Of a DNA stretch of 64,000 nucleotides, positions 33,858 through 45,212 are shown piece by piece. The position numbers and the translations under genes were made by a program. This DNA comes from Pieris napi (lineage: Eukaryota; Arthropoda; Insecta; Lepidoptera; Pieridae), in contig NC_062238.1 in the NCBI RefSeq assembly GCF_905475465.1, positions 11,129,368 to 11,193,367 of the forward strand, given 5' to 3'. A model generated the notes under the pieces. The model was not told where the DNA came from. It did not search any database and worked only from the letters and a program-made list of their open reading frames with translations. Numbering within the stretch: position 1 is the stretch's first letter; each line of letters opens with the position of its first letter.

Positions 33858-34135
33858 TGTTCACGCGCACAGCTACGCGTGAACATCCCTAGCATGAGGG
33901 CGATTGTCTGTGGACAGCGTCCCATCCCTGAGAAGACCTGCGGGGAGCGGGCGGGCGCGAGGGGAGGGACCGAGCGGCAGCGTACGCGCCGGACGCGTCA
34001 CTAGCCACCACCGCACGCTACTGAGCACACGCACTCTTACCTCGTTAATTTGTACCATTACGTTATCCAACTTAGTTTAAATGTTTTAAAGAACCTAACA
34101 TGTAAAATAGTTTTTGTTTAAATAAATCACAAACA
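33858..34135 (+). repeat. 3' LTR of the BEL/Pao element
   Basis: Matches the 5' LTR base for base as far as I can compare by eye; same hairpin at its start. The preceding GGCCGCCGAAGA is only weakly purine-rich, so the polypurine tract is not obvious. Confidence 0.95.
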
Positions 34136-34204
34136 CAGGGATAACCTCGAAACCTAAATAACGATACAAAAAATCTTAACGATTTATAAACGATGATTAC
34201 AAAT

Positions 34205-34350
34205 GCGCGCCATTTGTCCTCAGATACGACGACTTCAAGAAAAGAGTGTACCATTTCCTGAAAGGCCGGCAACACACCCGCAAGCCATGGGCGGAGGCTG
34301 TCATTTAAAAAAAAAGCCTGCTGGTTTGCCTCCTGTCCCATAACAAAATA
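34205..34350 (+). repeat. LINE tail, diverged relative of the LPRTT family
   Basis: The plus strand reads YDDFKKRVYHFLKGRQHTRK followed by an A-run and TTTGCCTCCTGTCCCATAA. It resembles the common LINE tail but differs enough to be a subfamily. It starts about 70 bp right of the BEL/Pao element. Confidence 0.55.
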
Positions 34351-34382
34351 GGAAGGGATCGCACTGTTAACACATCGATTTT

Positions 34383-34530
34383 CGAATAATAATAATAATT
34401 TATTCCTTGAAACAATCATCCATTTTTACAAAATATTAAAATTTCACACATACACTTAAAATATTATACAATTTTTTAAGGACCTCTTATAGACTATAGG
34501 CCTCCTCCAACTGGCTCCATCTCTATCTAT
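34383..34530 (-). repeat. RTE-type LINE end with (TAA)n tail
   Basis: The minus strand reads SQLEEAYSL then a stop, the usual last residues of RTE proteins, followed by a short 3' part and a TAA repeat (plus-strand ATAATAATAATAATTTATTC at 34388-34407). Confidence 0.55.
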
Positions 34531-34994
34531 CTATAGCACACATACCTATATCGATTATTGATATATATAACTTCACGGAGGCAGGCCCAAAATATAGGGT
34601 CACAGTCAGGTACAGAAGTCACACATAGTACCGAATACCGATTCTTTATTTTTATACAAAAAATGTTTTAAGAGAAAAGGTCGCTATCACAAATTTAAAT
34701 TGTGTGATAACTGTAAATGACAGTATTTAAATACTATAAATGATAAAACACGTAATTTAGCGTGTTTACGGACACTCTTATCCTTATCAATGTCTTTGTG
34801 TTCCCCGGTCGACACTCCTTATTGGCAGATGTACATGTTATTTACAATGAAGCACTGAGTACTATTCCGATGTCATGTTCGTTAAACGGGAAACAAAATA
34901 TTAATATACAAAGTATACATGCAACAGCAGGTATACCCCATAATTTAATTAGCTGTACTGACTTCATTGGGTCCGGAATCGAGTTTAATCAGCT

Positions 34995-35560
34995 TTTTAT
35001 AGAACGGGCTGGCGGGCAGGGGTTCATGTATTACGTAAGCACTATAGGGGGAGGGGGTCTTTGATTTTCTTATTTGATGATTACGTCAACTCATTGTCTA
35101 TGCTTGAAAACGAAATGCATTTTCGAGAATCCCAACAAAAAAATAATACGTTTATGTACTATTATTTTTGAGAGATTTGCTTATTTTTGCTGACAAGAGG
35201 GGGAGGGGGATAAATTGCAGTAAATATGGTTACGAAATACTTGAACGACCGCCAGGAGGCTGACCTGATGTTTAGTAATACTACCCATGGACACTCAATG
35301 CCAGAGGCTCGCGTGTGTTGCCGGCCTTTTAAGAATTGGTACGCTTTTTACGTATTGGTTCGGAAAACCTCGCGGGTATCCGGTCCCAAATAGTGGTGGT
35401 GCGCGTGCAAAAACGCTAAGTTGTGGAATGACGGATGGTGAGGTGATATGGGTGGTATTTCATATTCTGCCTCGACATTCGATGAGACTCAGCTGGATAC
35501 ATTTTCGAACAATTCGTCTACACACTCTCCAAAACAATTTCAACTAATAATTGACGAGAG
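34995..35560 (-). repeat. LINE tail (LPRTT family) split by a MITE
   Basis: The left part ends ATAGAACGGGCTGGCGGGCAG (within 34998-35027) and the right part resumes AGGAGGCTGACCTGATG at 35253. Joined, they give the usual 3' end of the family. The remainder to about 35540 covers the coding tail and the HPYHLDV-like segment. The MITE at 35028-35253 therefore inserted after this LINE copy. Confidence 0.7.
35028..35253. mobile_element. MITE, second copy of the 8534 family
   Basis: TTCATGTATTACGTAAGCAC at the left and ACGAAATACTTGAACGACCG at the right are worn versions of the 8534 element's inverted ends; the interior (TCTTTGATTTTCTTATTTGA, TGATTACGTCAAC) matches closely. It lies inside a LINE tail. 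Flanks allow AG or CAGG as the target duplication, so the superfamily stays open. Confidence 0.7.
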
Positions 35561-35954
35561 CAACGAACTTTTAAATTAAGTATCTGTTAAAAACAGGAAA
35601 AAACATTACAAATTAAAATCTAGATTTTATTCCAAACAATCATGGTAAATTTATCAATTTAATAAGCCGCATTATTAAAAATTTATATCTCTAAATAAAG
35701 TCCAAATTTTAAACTACTTTTATTCATATAAACATCACTATTTCCGTTACTATAACTTATCAATCAACTATAACAACATCTAATTAAAAATAAATTAACG
35801 AAACTAGAACGAAGGGCTTTGTAGGTCAAAGAAACGTGTTGAACGAACAATGTTATTAATTCTATAGTCTATTTCTAACTTTCCATTTATAAACTAAAAT
35901 GAAAGAGAATTAATTTTGTAATGGTTTAAATAAATATAAAACTAGTTGCTAGTT

Positions 35955-36172
35955 TTTAGGCCTCAGATTCCTGTATCCGTTTCGTCTTCATTTGTTTTTT
36001 CTAATAATTTCGATGAGCCTTCTTTGTCTAACACATGACGTCCACATTTTCCTTCGCCGTGCGAGTGTTAAATGCGCACATAGACAAAATCTGTCTGATC
36101 AGAAGTTTGATGCACAGAATCCACCACCTCAGGAATAAGAGTCAACGCTTAAGCCACGAGCCATCTTAGAAA
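35955..36172 (-). repeat. tRNA-derived SINE, reversed and worn
   Basis: The reverse complement of the 19406 SINE can be followed from AGGCCTCAGATTCCTG through TTTTCCTTCGCCGTGCGAG and TTAAATGCGCACATAGA to GCTTAAGCCAC, with the B-box region lost. Confidence 0.6.
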
Positions 36173-36784
36173 ATCTTAGCTAAAAATATCGCATTTTAAT
36201 ATCACTGCAAAAAAATATTACTTACTATGTAGTCTTGGCGACCATGGCTTATTAACATACATAGAATATAGCATCGAGGTACTAGGATCCGACAGAAATG
36301 GCGGAGATTAATTCTAATAAAATATAATTCAATTTAATGTATACAATTTTTCTACACTAACCAAATTTTTAATGTCACATTTTTATCAATATTAAGTAGT
36401 TAATAATGTTAACAAATCATTGCAGTGTAAGTATTTATAAACAATAATAAAAGTTATGTTTGTAGATATTTTAATCAGCTCTTTTGGACCTCACAGCTAT
36501 TAAATATTATAAATGTATGGAACATACATTGTTTTATGACTTCAAATGATGACTGCGTTTTAGTTGTATTTATTTTTTGTTATATTATTATTTGTTTTGT
36601 ACTATAAGCTTCTGTATCAAGAATTGAGACAATTGCAGCATATTTTACATTAATTATATTAAAATATACAAAAATACCAAGAATATATAAATACACGACA
36701 TAACCTATGTTTCAGAATGTAAATAAACAGTTAAAAACAATCAAAGTCTTAGTAAAGAGTACAGAAATTTTGGAAAGCATTAAG

Positions 36785-36905
36785 CCTAATTAAGTGAACT
36801 TTTCTTCAGCGTGCGACTCTATCTTTAAAGTTCCCCGGCCACTTATGGACTTTCTGTCCATACCCATCTAACACTCCTTAGTACCGTGAAGGAAAGCACC
36901 TTCTT
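36785..36905 (+). repeat. 5' part of the tRNA-derived SINE
   Basis: GCGTGCGACTCTATC, CCCGGCCACTTATGGACTTTCT and ACCGTGAAGGAAAGCACC follow the 19406 SINE in order, with many changes. Confidence 0.55.
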
Positions 36906-37077
36906 GTCTATGAAATAAAACTAATCAAAGAATAATGAGGATGGATTCTGTGGCTAAGCTATTTAGAATTGTAGTGGATTTGGATTATTATTTAATAATA
37001 AAATACTTACCATTTAATGGCACTGTTTCGAAAGTTGGCTGTTGGGGGGTTCGGCTCTTACCTGTTGAAAAAAAAAA

Positions 37078-37080
37078 GAT

Positions 37081-37116
<36 letters not shown>

Positions 37117-39890
37117 TAACAGCACAATGGCCAAACTTAGACTAAAAAACAATAAACAATACAATAAAATACAATTAAGATTTACAACACAGGGTAGCAT
37201 TACCCCCTTATTCCCTCCAGGTACACTCTGAAAGCACAGTATACCTCCCCCATAAGCTTCCCAAACAGGTCGCTCTCCGGTGAAGAGTCGAGAAACCCAT
37301 TAAGCAGTGAGAGTAGCCGGGGAATGGGAGCTTGTTGTCGCTGGACAGTGCGAGCCGAACGCACAGCGAAAAGGTTATGTTTCCGGCAGCGGCAATATTT
37401 GTCCGGGACGTATAGCCTCATGATCTCTCCCAGCAAGTATGCGCTTTCCGTTTCATTCTTAATTACACTCAAACCAAACCTGACCACCGAAAAATCCCTA
37501 CGAAGCTCTAATGAATTATACCCTAACACCCCCATCAAGAACTTTGTAGGGTAGAGGTAAGGAAAGAAATTGTATCTTCTTTTATACAGATTTCTCAGGA
37601 ACTTCTTTTGAACTCGTTCAATCATATCCCCATAATACCTTTCATAAGGGGACCATATGACGCAGCTGGTTTCGAGAATTGGTCTTACTAATGATGAATA
37701 TAGCACCCTAGTGGCAGTGTCCGTCAGACCAACCGAATTTCGCAGGACAAACCCTAATCTCCTAAAAGCAGCATCCGTAATCGTCCGAATATGCTCCGCA
37801 AATGAAAGATCGGGCACGAAAAGGACACCCAAGTCGCGGACTCTGTCTACGCGCCTAATAACTTTCGATCCTATGCCATAGTCGCAGAGTATTTTATTCG
37901 GAGAGGCACTAAAGGTCATCACTTCACATTTGTCATAGTTGAATTGGAGTTTATTTAATTCACTCCAATGCAGCAGTTCATCCAAATCAAGTTGCATACA
38001 CAGACGATCATTGTCAGTCTCAATTATTTTAAAGACCTTAACGTCGTCAGCAAATAATAGTATTTTGGAATATTTGATAACGCTTGGAAGGTCGTTAATC
38101 ATTATTAAAAATAGCAACGGTCCCAGGTTTGAACCCTGGCTAATACCAGAAATTGTCGGATAAGGCTGCGAGATATATTGTCCATATTTAACATATTGGT
38201 TACGATTTGATAGGTAACTAGAAAAAAACTTAAGCAGAACAGGTCCACACCCAATTGCGGCCAGCTTTTGGAGAAGAATGTCGTTGTCTACTCTATCAAA
38301 CGCTTTGTGGAAATCCAAATACACTACATCCACCTGACACCGCCTATCAATTTCACGCGATACCATGTCAGCCAAAGTCAATAGATTAGTATTAACTGAT
38401 CTGCGTGGAAGAAAGGCGTGCTGGCAAGGAGTGATGTGGGGAATGCATTTAGGCAACATTAATGAGTGTAAGGACATTTCAAACACCTTCGCCAGCGTAC
38501 ACAGAATCGCGATAGGCCTGTAGTTTTCAGCTCTGCTTCTACAATCAGCTTTAGGAACTGGGGTCACGCGGGATGTCTTCCATAACGTTGGGTAGACCCC
38601 TGAATATAAAATAATATTGAAAATATGCGATATAGGTAATATTAAATATTCTGCCAGTCCTTTAATTATATAAGCCGGAATCATATCTGGACCCGGAGGT
38701 GTATTAGATTTTAGTTTATTTACACTACGCATAATAACTTCTGTTTCGAAATTTTTGATATCAAAATGATTAGAGTATGCTTTTGGATTATGATTGGCAG
38801 TTTCTGGAATTAGTTTCGGGTGATCTGCCAGAAATACCGATTTAAAGTGACTAGCAAATGCCTCTGCCGCGTCACAACCATAATATTCAACATCATTATA
38901 AGAAATTGCAGACTCTTTAGCTTTTGGGTTTCTAAGAGAACGAATATATTGCCAAAATTGCGTAGGTTTATTAACCAAATTTAATGAGATGGTATGTAAA
39001 TAGTTAATGTTAGCTTTGCGAATGTCATTCTTAATGATTGACCTAAGACGTTTAAATTCTAAACACGCGTTATTATCATTAAGAAATTTCCACTGCCAAT
39101 GGAGCTGCGCTTTAGTTCTTAACTTAGTGATGATTTCATTATTAAAATATACAGGGTAGACCCTTTGTTTAGTTAACTTTCGAATTTTTCTAGGAAAACA
39201 TTGATCAAAAGAGCTATATAGAATGCTATTAAAATGTTCCACCGCTTCGTCGACATCATCAATAGCAAGTAATTCACTCCAGTCTACGTCCTCAAGAATA
39301 TAAAATAATGACAAAAAATTTCCTTTATTAAAGTTCCATTCATTTACGTTAGTAATATTCGATGGTTCACGGGTTTGCGCAGGCTGGTAAAAATTGTAAT
39401 TAAGAGTTACTTTTAAGGGTGGATGATGAGCGTCAATTCGGGATAACTCATCACCTGAATCTACCGCTACCACATTCACACTGCTGTAACTCGACTCTTC
39501 ACCGGTAAGGACTGCATCTAATACCCTGCCGTTCTTATTCAATATTTTATTGAACTGAGTTAAGCCCATTTCAGCAAGGAAACAGTTAAAATTCATTATA
39601 CAACTTTCACTACAGCTATAAAAATTGAAATCTCCTAATATTAAAATCTTATTGCTATTACTAACTACCTTTACAATATTACTTACATGATCAAACCAGT
39701 TTATATACAATTTTTCAGAAGTTGAAGGTGGTAAATATACAACACAAACGTATACGTACTGGCCCATAAAATTAAACCTAGCCCAAATATCTTCAACATC
39801 GCTGCTTTCATATTCAGGTAAACGCTATAAATACTTTGCTAATTTCATATCAAAAAGAATGGTAAACATCTACCAAACTGAATAACAAGG
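37078..39890 (-). mobile_element. 5'-truncated non-LTR retrotransposon (LINE)
   Basis: The element runs from about 39890 (truncated start) down to a 3' tail of nine TTTA units on the plus strand (37080-37115) plus an A-run. It carries one long open frame. The upstream reading (LPEYESSDVEDIW before the first Met) shows that the endonuclease originally began further out; a TAG stop lies just before it. It is clearly younger than the LINE tails elsewhere, as nearly 860 codons stay open. Confidence 0.85.
37200..39767 (-). CDS. LINE ORF2: endonuclease / reverse transcriptase (855 aa, N-truncated)
   Basis: The protein would nick target DNA and copy its own RNA there. Seen in order: the C-terminal part of an APE-type endonuclease, with LGDFN (D46 and N48) and a later IDAHHPPL in place of the usual S-D-H; a linker; reverse transcriptase with TPVPKADCRSRAENYRPIAI, VYLDFHKAFDRVD, SGISQGSNLGPLLF and the catalytic FADD at 572-575; then a thumb and C-terminal region (ETSCVIWSPY, LRNLYKRRYNFFPYL). 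The first Met is internal to the endonuclease; the domain lacks its first hundred or so residues, so the copy should be unable to retrotranspose by itself. It is a jockey/CR1-type element; the exact clade I cannot fix. Not related closely to the LPRTT tails, whose C-terminus differs. Confidence 0.9.
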   Translation of the reverse strand: MGQYVYVCVVYLPPSTSEKLYINWFDHVSNIVKVVSNSNKILILGDFNFYSCSESCIMNFNCFLAEMGLTQFNKILNKNGRVLDAVLTGEESSYSSVNVVAVDSGDELSRIDAHHPPLKVTLNYNFYQPAQTREPSNITNVNEWNFNKGNFLSLFYILEDVDWSELLAIDDVDEAVEHFNSILYSSFDQCFPRKIRKLTKQRVYPVYFNNEIITKLRTKAQLHWQWKFLNDNNACLEFKRLRSIIKNDIRKANINYLHTISLNLVNKPTQFWQYIRSLRNPKAKESAISYNDVEYYGCDAAEAFASHFKSVFLADHPKLIPETANHNPKAYSNHFDIKNFETEVIMRSVNKLKSNTPPGPDMIPAYIIKGLAEYLILPISHIFNIILYSGVYPTLWKTSRVTPVPKADCRSRAENYRPIAILCTLAKVFEMSLHSLMLPKCIPHITPCQHAFLPRRSVNTNLLTLADMVSREIDRRCQVDVVYLDFHKAFDRVDNDILLQKLAAIGCGPVLLKFFSSYLSNRNQYVKYGQYISQPYPTISGISQGSNLGPLLFLIMINDLPSVIKYSKILLFADDVKVFKIIETDNDRLCMQLDLDELLHWSELNKLQFNYDKCEVMTFSASPNKILCDYGIGSKVIRRVDRVRDLGVLFVPDLSFAEHIRTITDAAFRRLGFVLRNSVGLTDTATRVLYSSLVRPILETSCVIWSPYERYYGDMIERVQKKFLRNLYKRRYNFFPYLYPTKFLMGVLGYNSLELRRDFSVVRFGLSVIKNETESAYLLGEIMRLYVPDKYCRCRKHNLFAVRSARTVQRQQAPIPRLLSLLNGFLDSSPESDLFGKLMGEVYCAFRVYLEGIRG

Positions 39891-40879
39891 TAATATTTAT
39901 TTATATAATTACATTTTAAAATACTTTATACAAAAACATTGATATAAAAAAAGGAGGTTACATAAGTTATTAGGCAACGGACAGTCTTATTGTTAACAAG
40001 CAATAATTAAATTATTTTTTCCTGGCAACCCTAGTATGGAAAAATAAAATAAGGAACGCCTGCGGAGGGTAAAGTACAAGAAGTGCATAAATAATAAACA
40101 ATAAAACATCTAAAAAAACTAAAACAAAAGTAAAATAAAAAAATAACATTAAAAATGTATGCGTGTATGCTAATCTTAGGGTTAATGAGTCATAATTAAT
40201 ATATATAATTAGCTAATTACGAGGCAGAAGATAATTCAAAAATAATATTTTTACATAAATATAAATACTGAGCTCGTCTGATATCAAGAGGTAAGGAGGT
40301 AATATACGTAAAAACAATTTTTATCTCAATATCACATAGATTATTAGGATTTTAAGCATGATTAAATCAGTTACCGACGCAGTTAGAAACATTTTGGTTA
40401 AACGTAAGAGCGACACGAAGTTTCGCATGAGATTTTTACGGTCAATTTAAATTTTCTAACATGACATTCATTACGTCGACGTACGTACGGTATATGATAT
40501 TGAACTTATGATTGACACTAACAACTCAAAAACAGTTATTTGGTAACAACAAACATGAATGTGGGCCGTGCTTAAACACGTTTTTCTTTATATTTTGGCG
40601 GTTGTAGATGCAATGCCAGAGTATGTGGTATAATAATTGTGAGTGATTACGTACTATGAGAAATTTTCACAATAGCAGTACCCTTTTTTAAGGTTTTCAC
40701 TAGTTACTAGATGACCTAATGAACTTCGTATGACCTACATATATTTGTGTCAAAACTTAATACAACATTTTTAAAACAGACCAAAGCGATCGTTCATACT
40801 ACAGTTATGAAACACAAATTTCTGAAAATAACAATATGACAGCCAAGTGAGAACTTTTTATTTCCAAAACGACATAAAA
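39891..40879. other. AT-rich DNA, one weak repeat
   Basis: No gene. The stretch around 40170-40230 (CTAATCTTAGGGTTAATGAG, ATTACGAGGCAG) resembles 47150-47200, suggesting an old shared repeat. Confidence 0.4.
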
Positions 40880-41070
40880 ACGACGTAAATATTACCCGGT
40901 TTGGAACAGGTTTTATTGAAAAAACCCGTTTTAGTATTTTCCTTTCCCTGAACTTCCATAATTATTTCAAAATCATAATTAGCCAAATCGGTCCAGCCAT
41001 TCTCGAGTTTTAGCGAGACAAACAAACAGTAATTCATTTATATATATATATGTGTGTGTGTGTATAGATT
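40880..41070 (+). repeat. Retroelement 3' end with TA/TG repeat
   Basis: GCCAAATCGGTCCAGCCATT and CTCGAGTTTTAGCGAGACAA, ending in a TA then TG microsatellite at 41038-41066, are the wording of a common lepidopteran non-LTR 3' end, known from memory. No coding part remains. Confidence 0.5.
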
Positions 41071-41569
41071 CAACTAGGTATAATTTTAAGACTGCTGGGT
41101 CTGCAAGCCCGTCAAGTTGTGGTATAAATACGAAAATCCATATTATTTGGCAAAAATATTTTTAAATATATTATAGGTACTATATTTATTAGAAAAAAGT
41201 CATATTACATCAACCGATAAACAAAACATCAATTTCCTTCTCATTTCGACATACAACGATATATTTCGGAATCGAGACAGTAATGTAGAAAAGCGCCCTC
41301 TAGGCTATGTGTACACAAATCATGGGGTGCTTTAGCAAAACCGCTCAATTCTGGAGTAAATTATAGCCGATTTTGCAAAGGCCAGCTGAGACAATTGCCA
41401 GCGGTACTTTTGTGCGGCCTCGGCCTTTCATTGTGTGATCTATTTCCGATTGTGGAACAAAATACATGTTTGCACGATATTTAAAGTAACTTTCGTGCTT
41501 GTAACTTTAAGCGTGATACTTCAGAATAGAAGAGTGGCAGAAATCATTATTGAATTATCGAAACTGTAG

Positions 41570-41750
41570 CACCATAAAGGCACACAGAAGGAAATATCAC
41601 GTAGCCGTTTACCAAATGGACCGACCAGATGGACAGATCAAGTGAAAGACTCTTCCTCAAAACTGGACACTGTAAGGAGAGAGACAGAAACCAATGGAAA
41701 CAGATATTCCGCTCCAGATATTTCCTTTCTGACCATGACGCTTAGACATG
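41570..41750 (+). pseudogene. C-terminal piece of an RTE-type LINE protein
   Basis: RSRLPNGPTRWTDQVKDS in one frame, then KERDRNQWKQIFRSRYF in the next, correspond to the R-P-x-R-W-x-D and R-D-R-x-x-W motifs ending RTE-clade proteins. A frameshift separates the two halves. Same protein region as at 18580, but a different subfamily. Confidence 0.6.
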
Positions 41751-41924
41751 AGCTACTGAAGAGAGAGAGAGAGAGCATCTTCTGCATGTTAGTTATTTCG
41801 ACTATGTATTTGCGTGTTGTTCCTACGAGAGTAAGTGCGTGCTCCTACTTCACCATGCCTCCTGCTGATAGAGGACAAATCTTTGTTTTTAATTTATTTT
41901 ATCAGTATTTATTACTTAAGATGT

Positions 41925-42156
41925 CATGTGGAACATGGTATAATATAAACGTTGCGTAAAACAAAAAACATGGCGATTAAAAAGACTGGCGGAGAGTTTA
42001 TTGCCTTCTCTTCCGTTCTACGCCCTTGATTTAAGATCTGGCAGTAAATGTAAAATTTAAAGCATTTCATATATAATATATATATACATATATTATATTA
42101 AGTGTACATTGTCTTACCTATATGAATAAATAAATGATTTTGACTTTGACTTTCAC
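41925..42156 (+). repeat. Family C retroelement 3' end
   Basis: ATGGCGATTAAAAAGACTGG, then CTTCCGTTCTACGCCC, CTGGCAGTAAATGTAAAA, and a final TGAATAAATAAATGATTTTG with repeated TTTGAC. Copies at 23159 (reversed), 43021, 50136 and 51570. Likely the 3' untranslated end of a non-LTR element. Confidence 0.7.
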
Positions 42157-42244
42157 TGATAACTTTCCTGGCAAACCGAAACAAGTGTTTTGCCGATCAA
42201 ATTTAGGACCGTCAGGTGCGCGGGTCATAGAAACAGCAATGACT

Positions 42245-42480
42245 AGACTAAAGTTGGAATAACAATAAAGCCTTTTCCCCCAAGGGGTAGGCAGAGACCA
42301 CGGGTCTACTTTCTACTGTCCTGACATACCTCGCTTGCTTCTTCTACCTTCATTCACCATACTCGTTGGTTATGGGTACTTTTAACTGGTCCCTTCTCTT
42401 GTACCTATTGAATTTTGTCCAGGTACGACAAGGCCTACTCAACCAGACTTTACCTGCCACGGTTGCATAGTATATTATAC
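42245..42480 (+). repeat. Probable retroelement fragment
   Basis: AAGGGGTAGGCAGAGACCAC and CCTGACATACCTCGCTTGCT are phrases I associate with a dispersed lepidopteran repeat. Boundaries and class are not visible here. Confidence 0.35.
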
Positions 42481-43020
42481 TTGTCAACATCTTTCATATT
42501 ATTGGTGTCAATTCAAACAAATTTAACAATTAATAAAAAACCGATATTGCATTATTAAATATATAACATCTTTACATATTCATTGTGTATGAGTTCTGTC
42601 ATGGTTGTATTTTTGGCATTTAAAACTTTATAACAATCTTCTAAAGATATTATAATGTTCTTGGTAGTTCTTAAAAAAGGTTAAAATCGTGAGAAAAACA
42701 GGTTTATTAAAATATCCTCTTCCTAACCTTGACTTTTATGTTAAGATCGTGATAAGACATTTAACAAATAATGCTCTTCGTGAAGATCTGTCACATTTTA
42801 ATAGCCAGAGACATATATATATCTATTACGTTTATATTTTTTACTACGCACTTTTGTCTTTAGTAAAATATGAAAAATATTTAAAATAAAATAACTTTAA
42901 AATTTGAATAATCGTTTCGCGGGTTCGCTGGTACGTCGCCAATTGGTTACCAAAAAATATTATAATAATTTATGGTTCTAATTTATGTTTGTTTGGTGGT
43001 GTTTGAACATCTATTATAAT

Positions 43021-43235
43021 GGTTGCAGCTCCTTACAAACGTTGTGTAAAACAAAAACTTGGCGATTAAAAAGAGTGGCGGAGAGTTTATTGCCAGTTCT
43101 TCTCTTCCGTTCTAAGCCCTTGTTTGAGAACTGGCAGTAAATGTAAAATTAGAAACATTTAATGTATATTTCTTTTTTTTTTGACGTTCATAAGTGTACA
43201 TTACCTACATGAATAAATGATTTTTGTTTTTTTTT
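43021..43235 (+). repeat. Family C retroelement 3' end
   Basis: Shares with 51570 the upstream GCAGCTCCTTACAAACGTTG and then the common body, ending TACATGAATAAATGATTTTT and a T-run. Confidence 0.7.
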
Positions 43236-43916
43236 TTTTGTTATTAGCTTATCTAAAAACCCGCTGGTTAGGATTGAAAATTTGTAATGGACTATTTATC
43301 AAGCGAATCACGCTACCACCGAATTAACTACTGACACCGCTAATAAAATATGAAACAAACTTACATAAAATCTTATATACACAGTACCTAGGTCTATCGC
43401 TAATGGGATCTTTGGCCTTCACCCACGCTTTTGATAGGAGTTAACTTTATGGGTCTAATGTCAGGTAGATATTGAAGCATTATTTAACTGAATTTTAAGC
43501 ATGTGTATTTTTGTCGTGTTTACGAGTATATACAAAGTAACTTGAATGATAAGATATTAAATGGCTATTTTAAGTTCCAGGATATTTATTATATATATAA
43601 TAATATTACTAATAGACTAAAAAAACAAAAAAGCTCTTATTATTTTAGATTAAAGTTTGTGATTCTATAATTTTTTTCATAAGATTTGGTTATACACTTC
43701 TTGCATTTTACGCATCATATTTCTTTTTTAGTTTTTTTCCCTTTCTAGGGTTGTCTGGAAGATATCGCTTGTTACTGAAAAAGCCGCCCGTTGCTTACAT
43801 ACGTTATAATTTTTATGTATAACTAACATATTTATTGATTGTAAAATAACATAATTATTTGTTTTTCTATAACTGTAACGAAGTATAAATAAATAAATAA
43901 AAAAGTAAAAGAGAAT

Positions 43917-44940
43917 CAATAGACGTACAACCTTTTTAGATGGACCACAGATATGTATATGTTCAAACGATTGATAAATGCGCTCATAGAAAGAAACTCC
44001 ATGGGTAGTCCATTGAAATGTTACATTTTTTAGGCCTAACCTTGCGTTTTTTAGAGGACGCAATTTTATTTTTTTGATGTGTAGGGGGGGTCAGTGTAAA
44101 GCTAAAACCAAGTTTGTGGGGTCGCCACCCTTGTCCCACGGCCGCCATCTTGGAAAAAGGGGTCCAAAAACCACGTTTTTGGCTATATCTCCTAAACTAT
44201 CCATCCTACATTTAACTTGTAAAGACACATTTTGTAGCAAATCGCTGTGCCTACAATTATGTTTATGTAACTTTTTATCATAAATCCAAAATTTAAAAAG
44301 TTATAAGTAAAAAAAGTGAAAATATTTTCTATTTCTAAAGTTGACTAGGTGCGTCAATGCTCATGACAAGCCGATCAAAACAGCAGTTTTACCTTACTTT
44401 TAAGATCTCTCGTTTATTTTAAACAAATTTTCCAAATATATTTTTTTTTATTTTTTTTTATTCCTACAATTTTACTTATTGGTATTCCTAGTAGGCCTAT
44501 TCCACAGACAAGGTAATCTTCGACATAATTATATTATCAATCAGTTATTAGAATGGTAGCTAGCTATCACTTTTTTATTAATAATTTTTTGAATTTTGGA
44601 TTTATGATAAAAAGTTACATGGACATAATCGTAGACACAGCGATTTGCTACAAAATGTGTCTTTGCAAGTTTTATGTACGATGGATAGTTCAGGAGATAT
44701 AGCCAAAAACATGGTTTTTGGACCCCTTTATCCAAGATGGCGGCCGGGGGACAAGCACGCCAACCCCACAAACTTGGAGTTAAGCTTGTATTGACCCCCC
44801 CTACATGTTCCATAAATAAAATTGCGTCCTCTAAAAAACGCAACCCCAAATGTAACTTTTCAATGGACTAGGGTGCCCAGCCAGGGATCGAACCTACGAC
44901 CTCAGAGAGTCACACGCTGAGGCCTTCTTCAAGAAGGAAA
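43917..44940 (-). repeat. tRNA-derived SINE interrupted by an 861-bp element
   Basis: The SINE family of 19406, reversed, runs to the left junction (TACAACCTTTTTAGATGG ... GCTCATAGAAAGAAACTCCA) and resumes after the insertion (CCAGCCAGGGATCGAACCTA ... GAGTCACACGCTGAGGCC). The two halves meet at TA, which the insertion duplicated. The SINE also has an internal deletion near 43955. Confidence 0.75.
44008..44868. mobile_element. Long-inverted-repeat MITE inserted at TA
   Basis: Two arms of about 320 bp (44008-44330 and 44545-44868) are reverse complements of each other with scattered changes, around a spacer of about 215 bp. The tips are GTCCATTGAAA and TTTCAATGGAC, each flanked by TA, the target duplication of Tc1/mariner-type elements. 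Shared arm words include CAAGATGGCGGCCG-like sequence and GACACATTTTGTAGCAAATC. No transposase. A transcript across it would fold into a long hairpin. Confidence 0.85.
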
Positions 44941-45212
44941 TCGCGAAAAAAGAAATCCGACCTTTAAAATTACCATAATGCAATTAAAAAAAAAATAGTT
45001 TCATTAACATGTAAATCAACACTTACAAACCGACATTTTAAATAAAACCTCAGACGTAAAGAAAACAAATAGTAGACGCTTGTCGGTTATCGAGACTCCC
45101 GCGCAGAATTTTAAAAGTATAAGGTTTCAGTTTTGGCGGGAAACACGGTTCTGGTTAAGCCAGTTCCTTATGAGGTCATTGCCTCAGCGCACTAATTAGT
45201 CATATATTTATA

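Larger units (their letters stand above)
27317..34135 (+). mobile_element. Intact BEL/Pao LTR retrotransposon
   Basis: The 6819-bp element has two 278-bp LTRs, a primer-binding site, a leader of about 1 kb and a single open gag-pol frame. It is flanked by CAGGG on both sides (27312-27316 and 34136-34140), a 5-bp target duplication. LTRs start TG and end CA. By eye I find no difference between the LTRs, so insertion was recent. No envelope gene follows the integrase. The element is GC-richer than the host DNA in its LTRs. Confidence 0.95.

Noticed and set aside
34072..34419. 115-codon minus-strand frame overlapping the 3' LTR
   Set aside because: It crosses the LTR boundary and two unrelated repeat fragments, so it cannot be an old gene.
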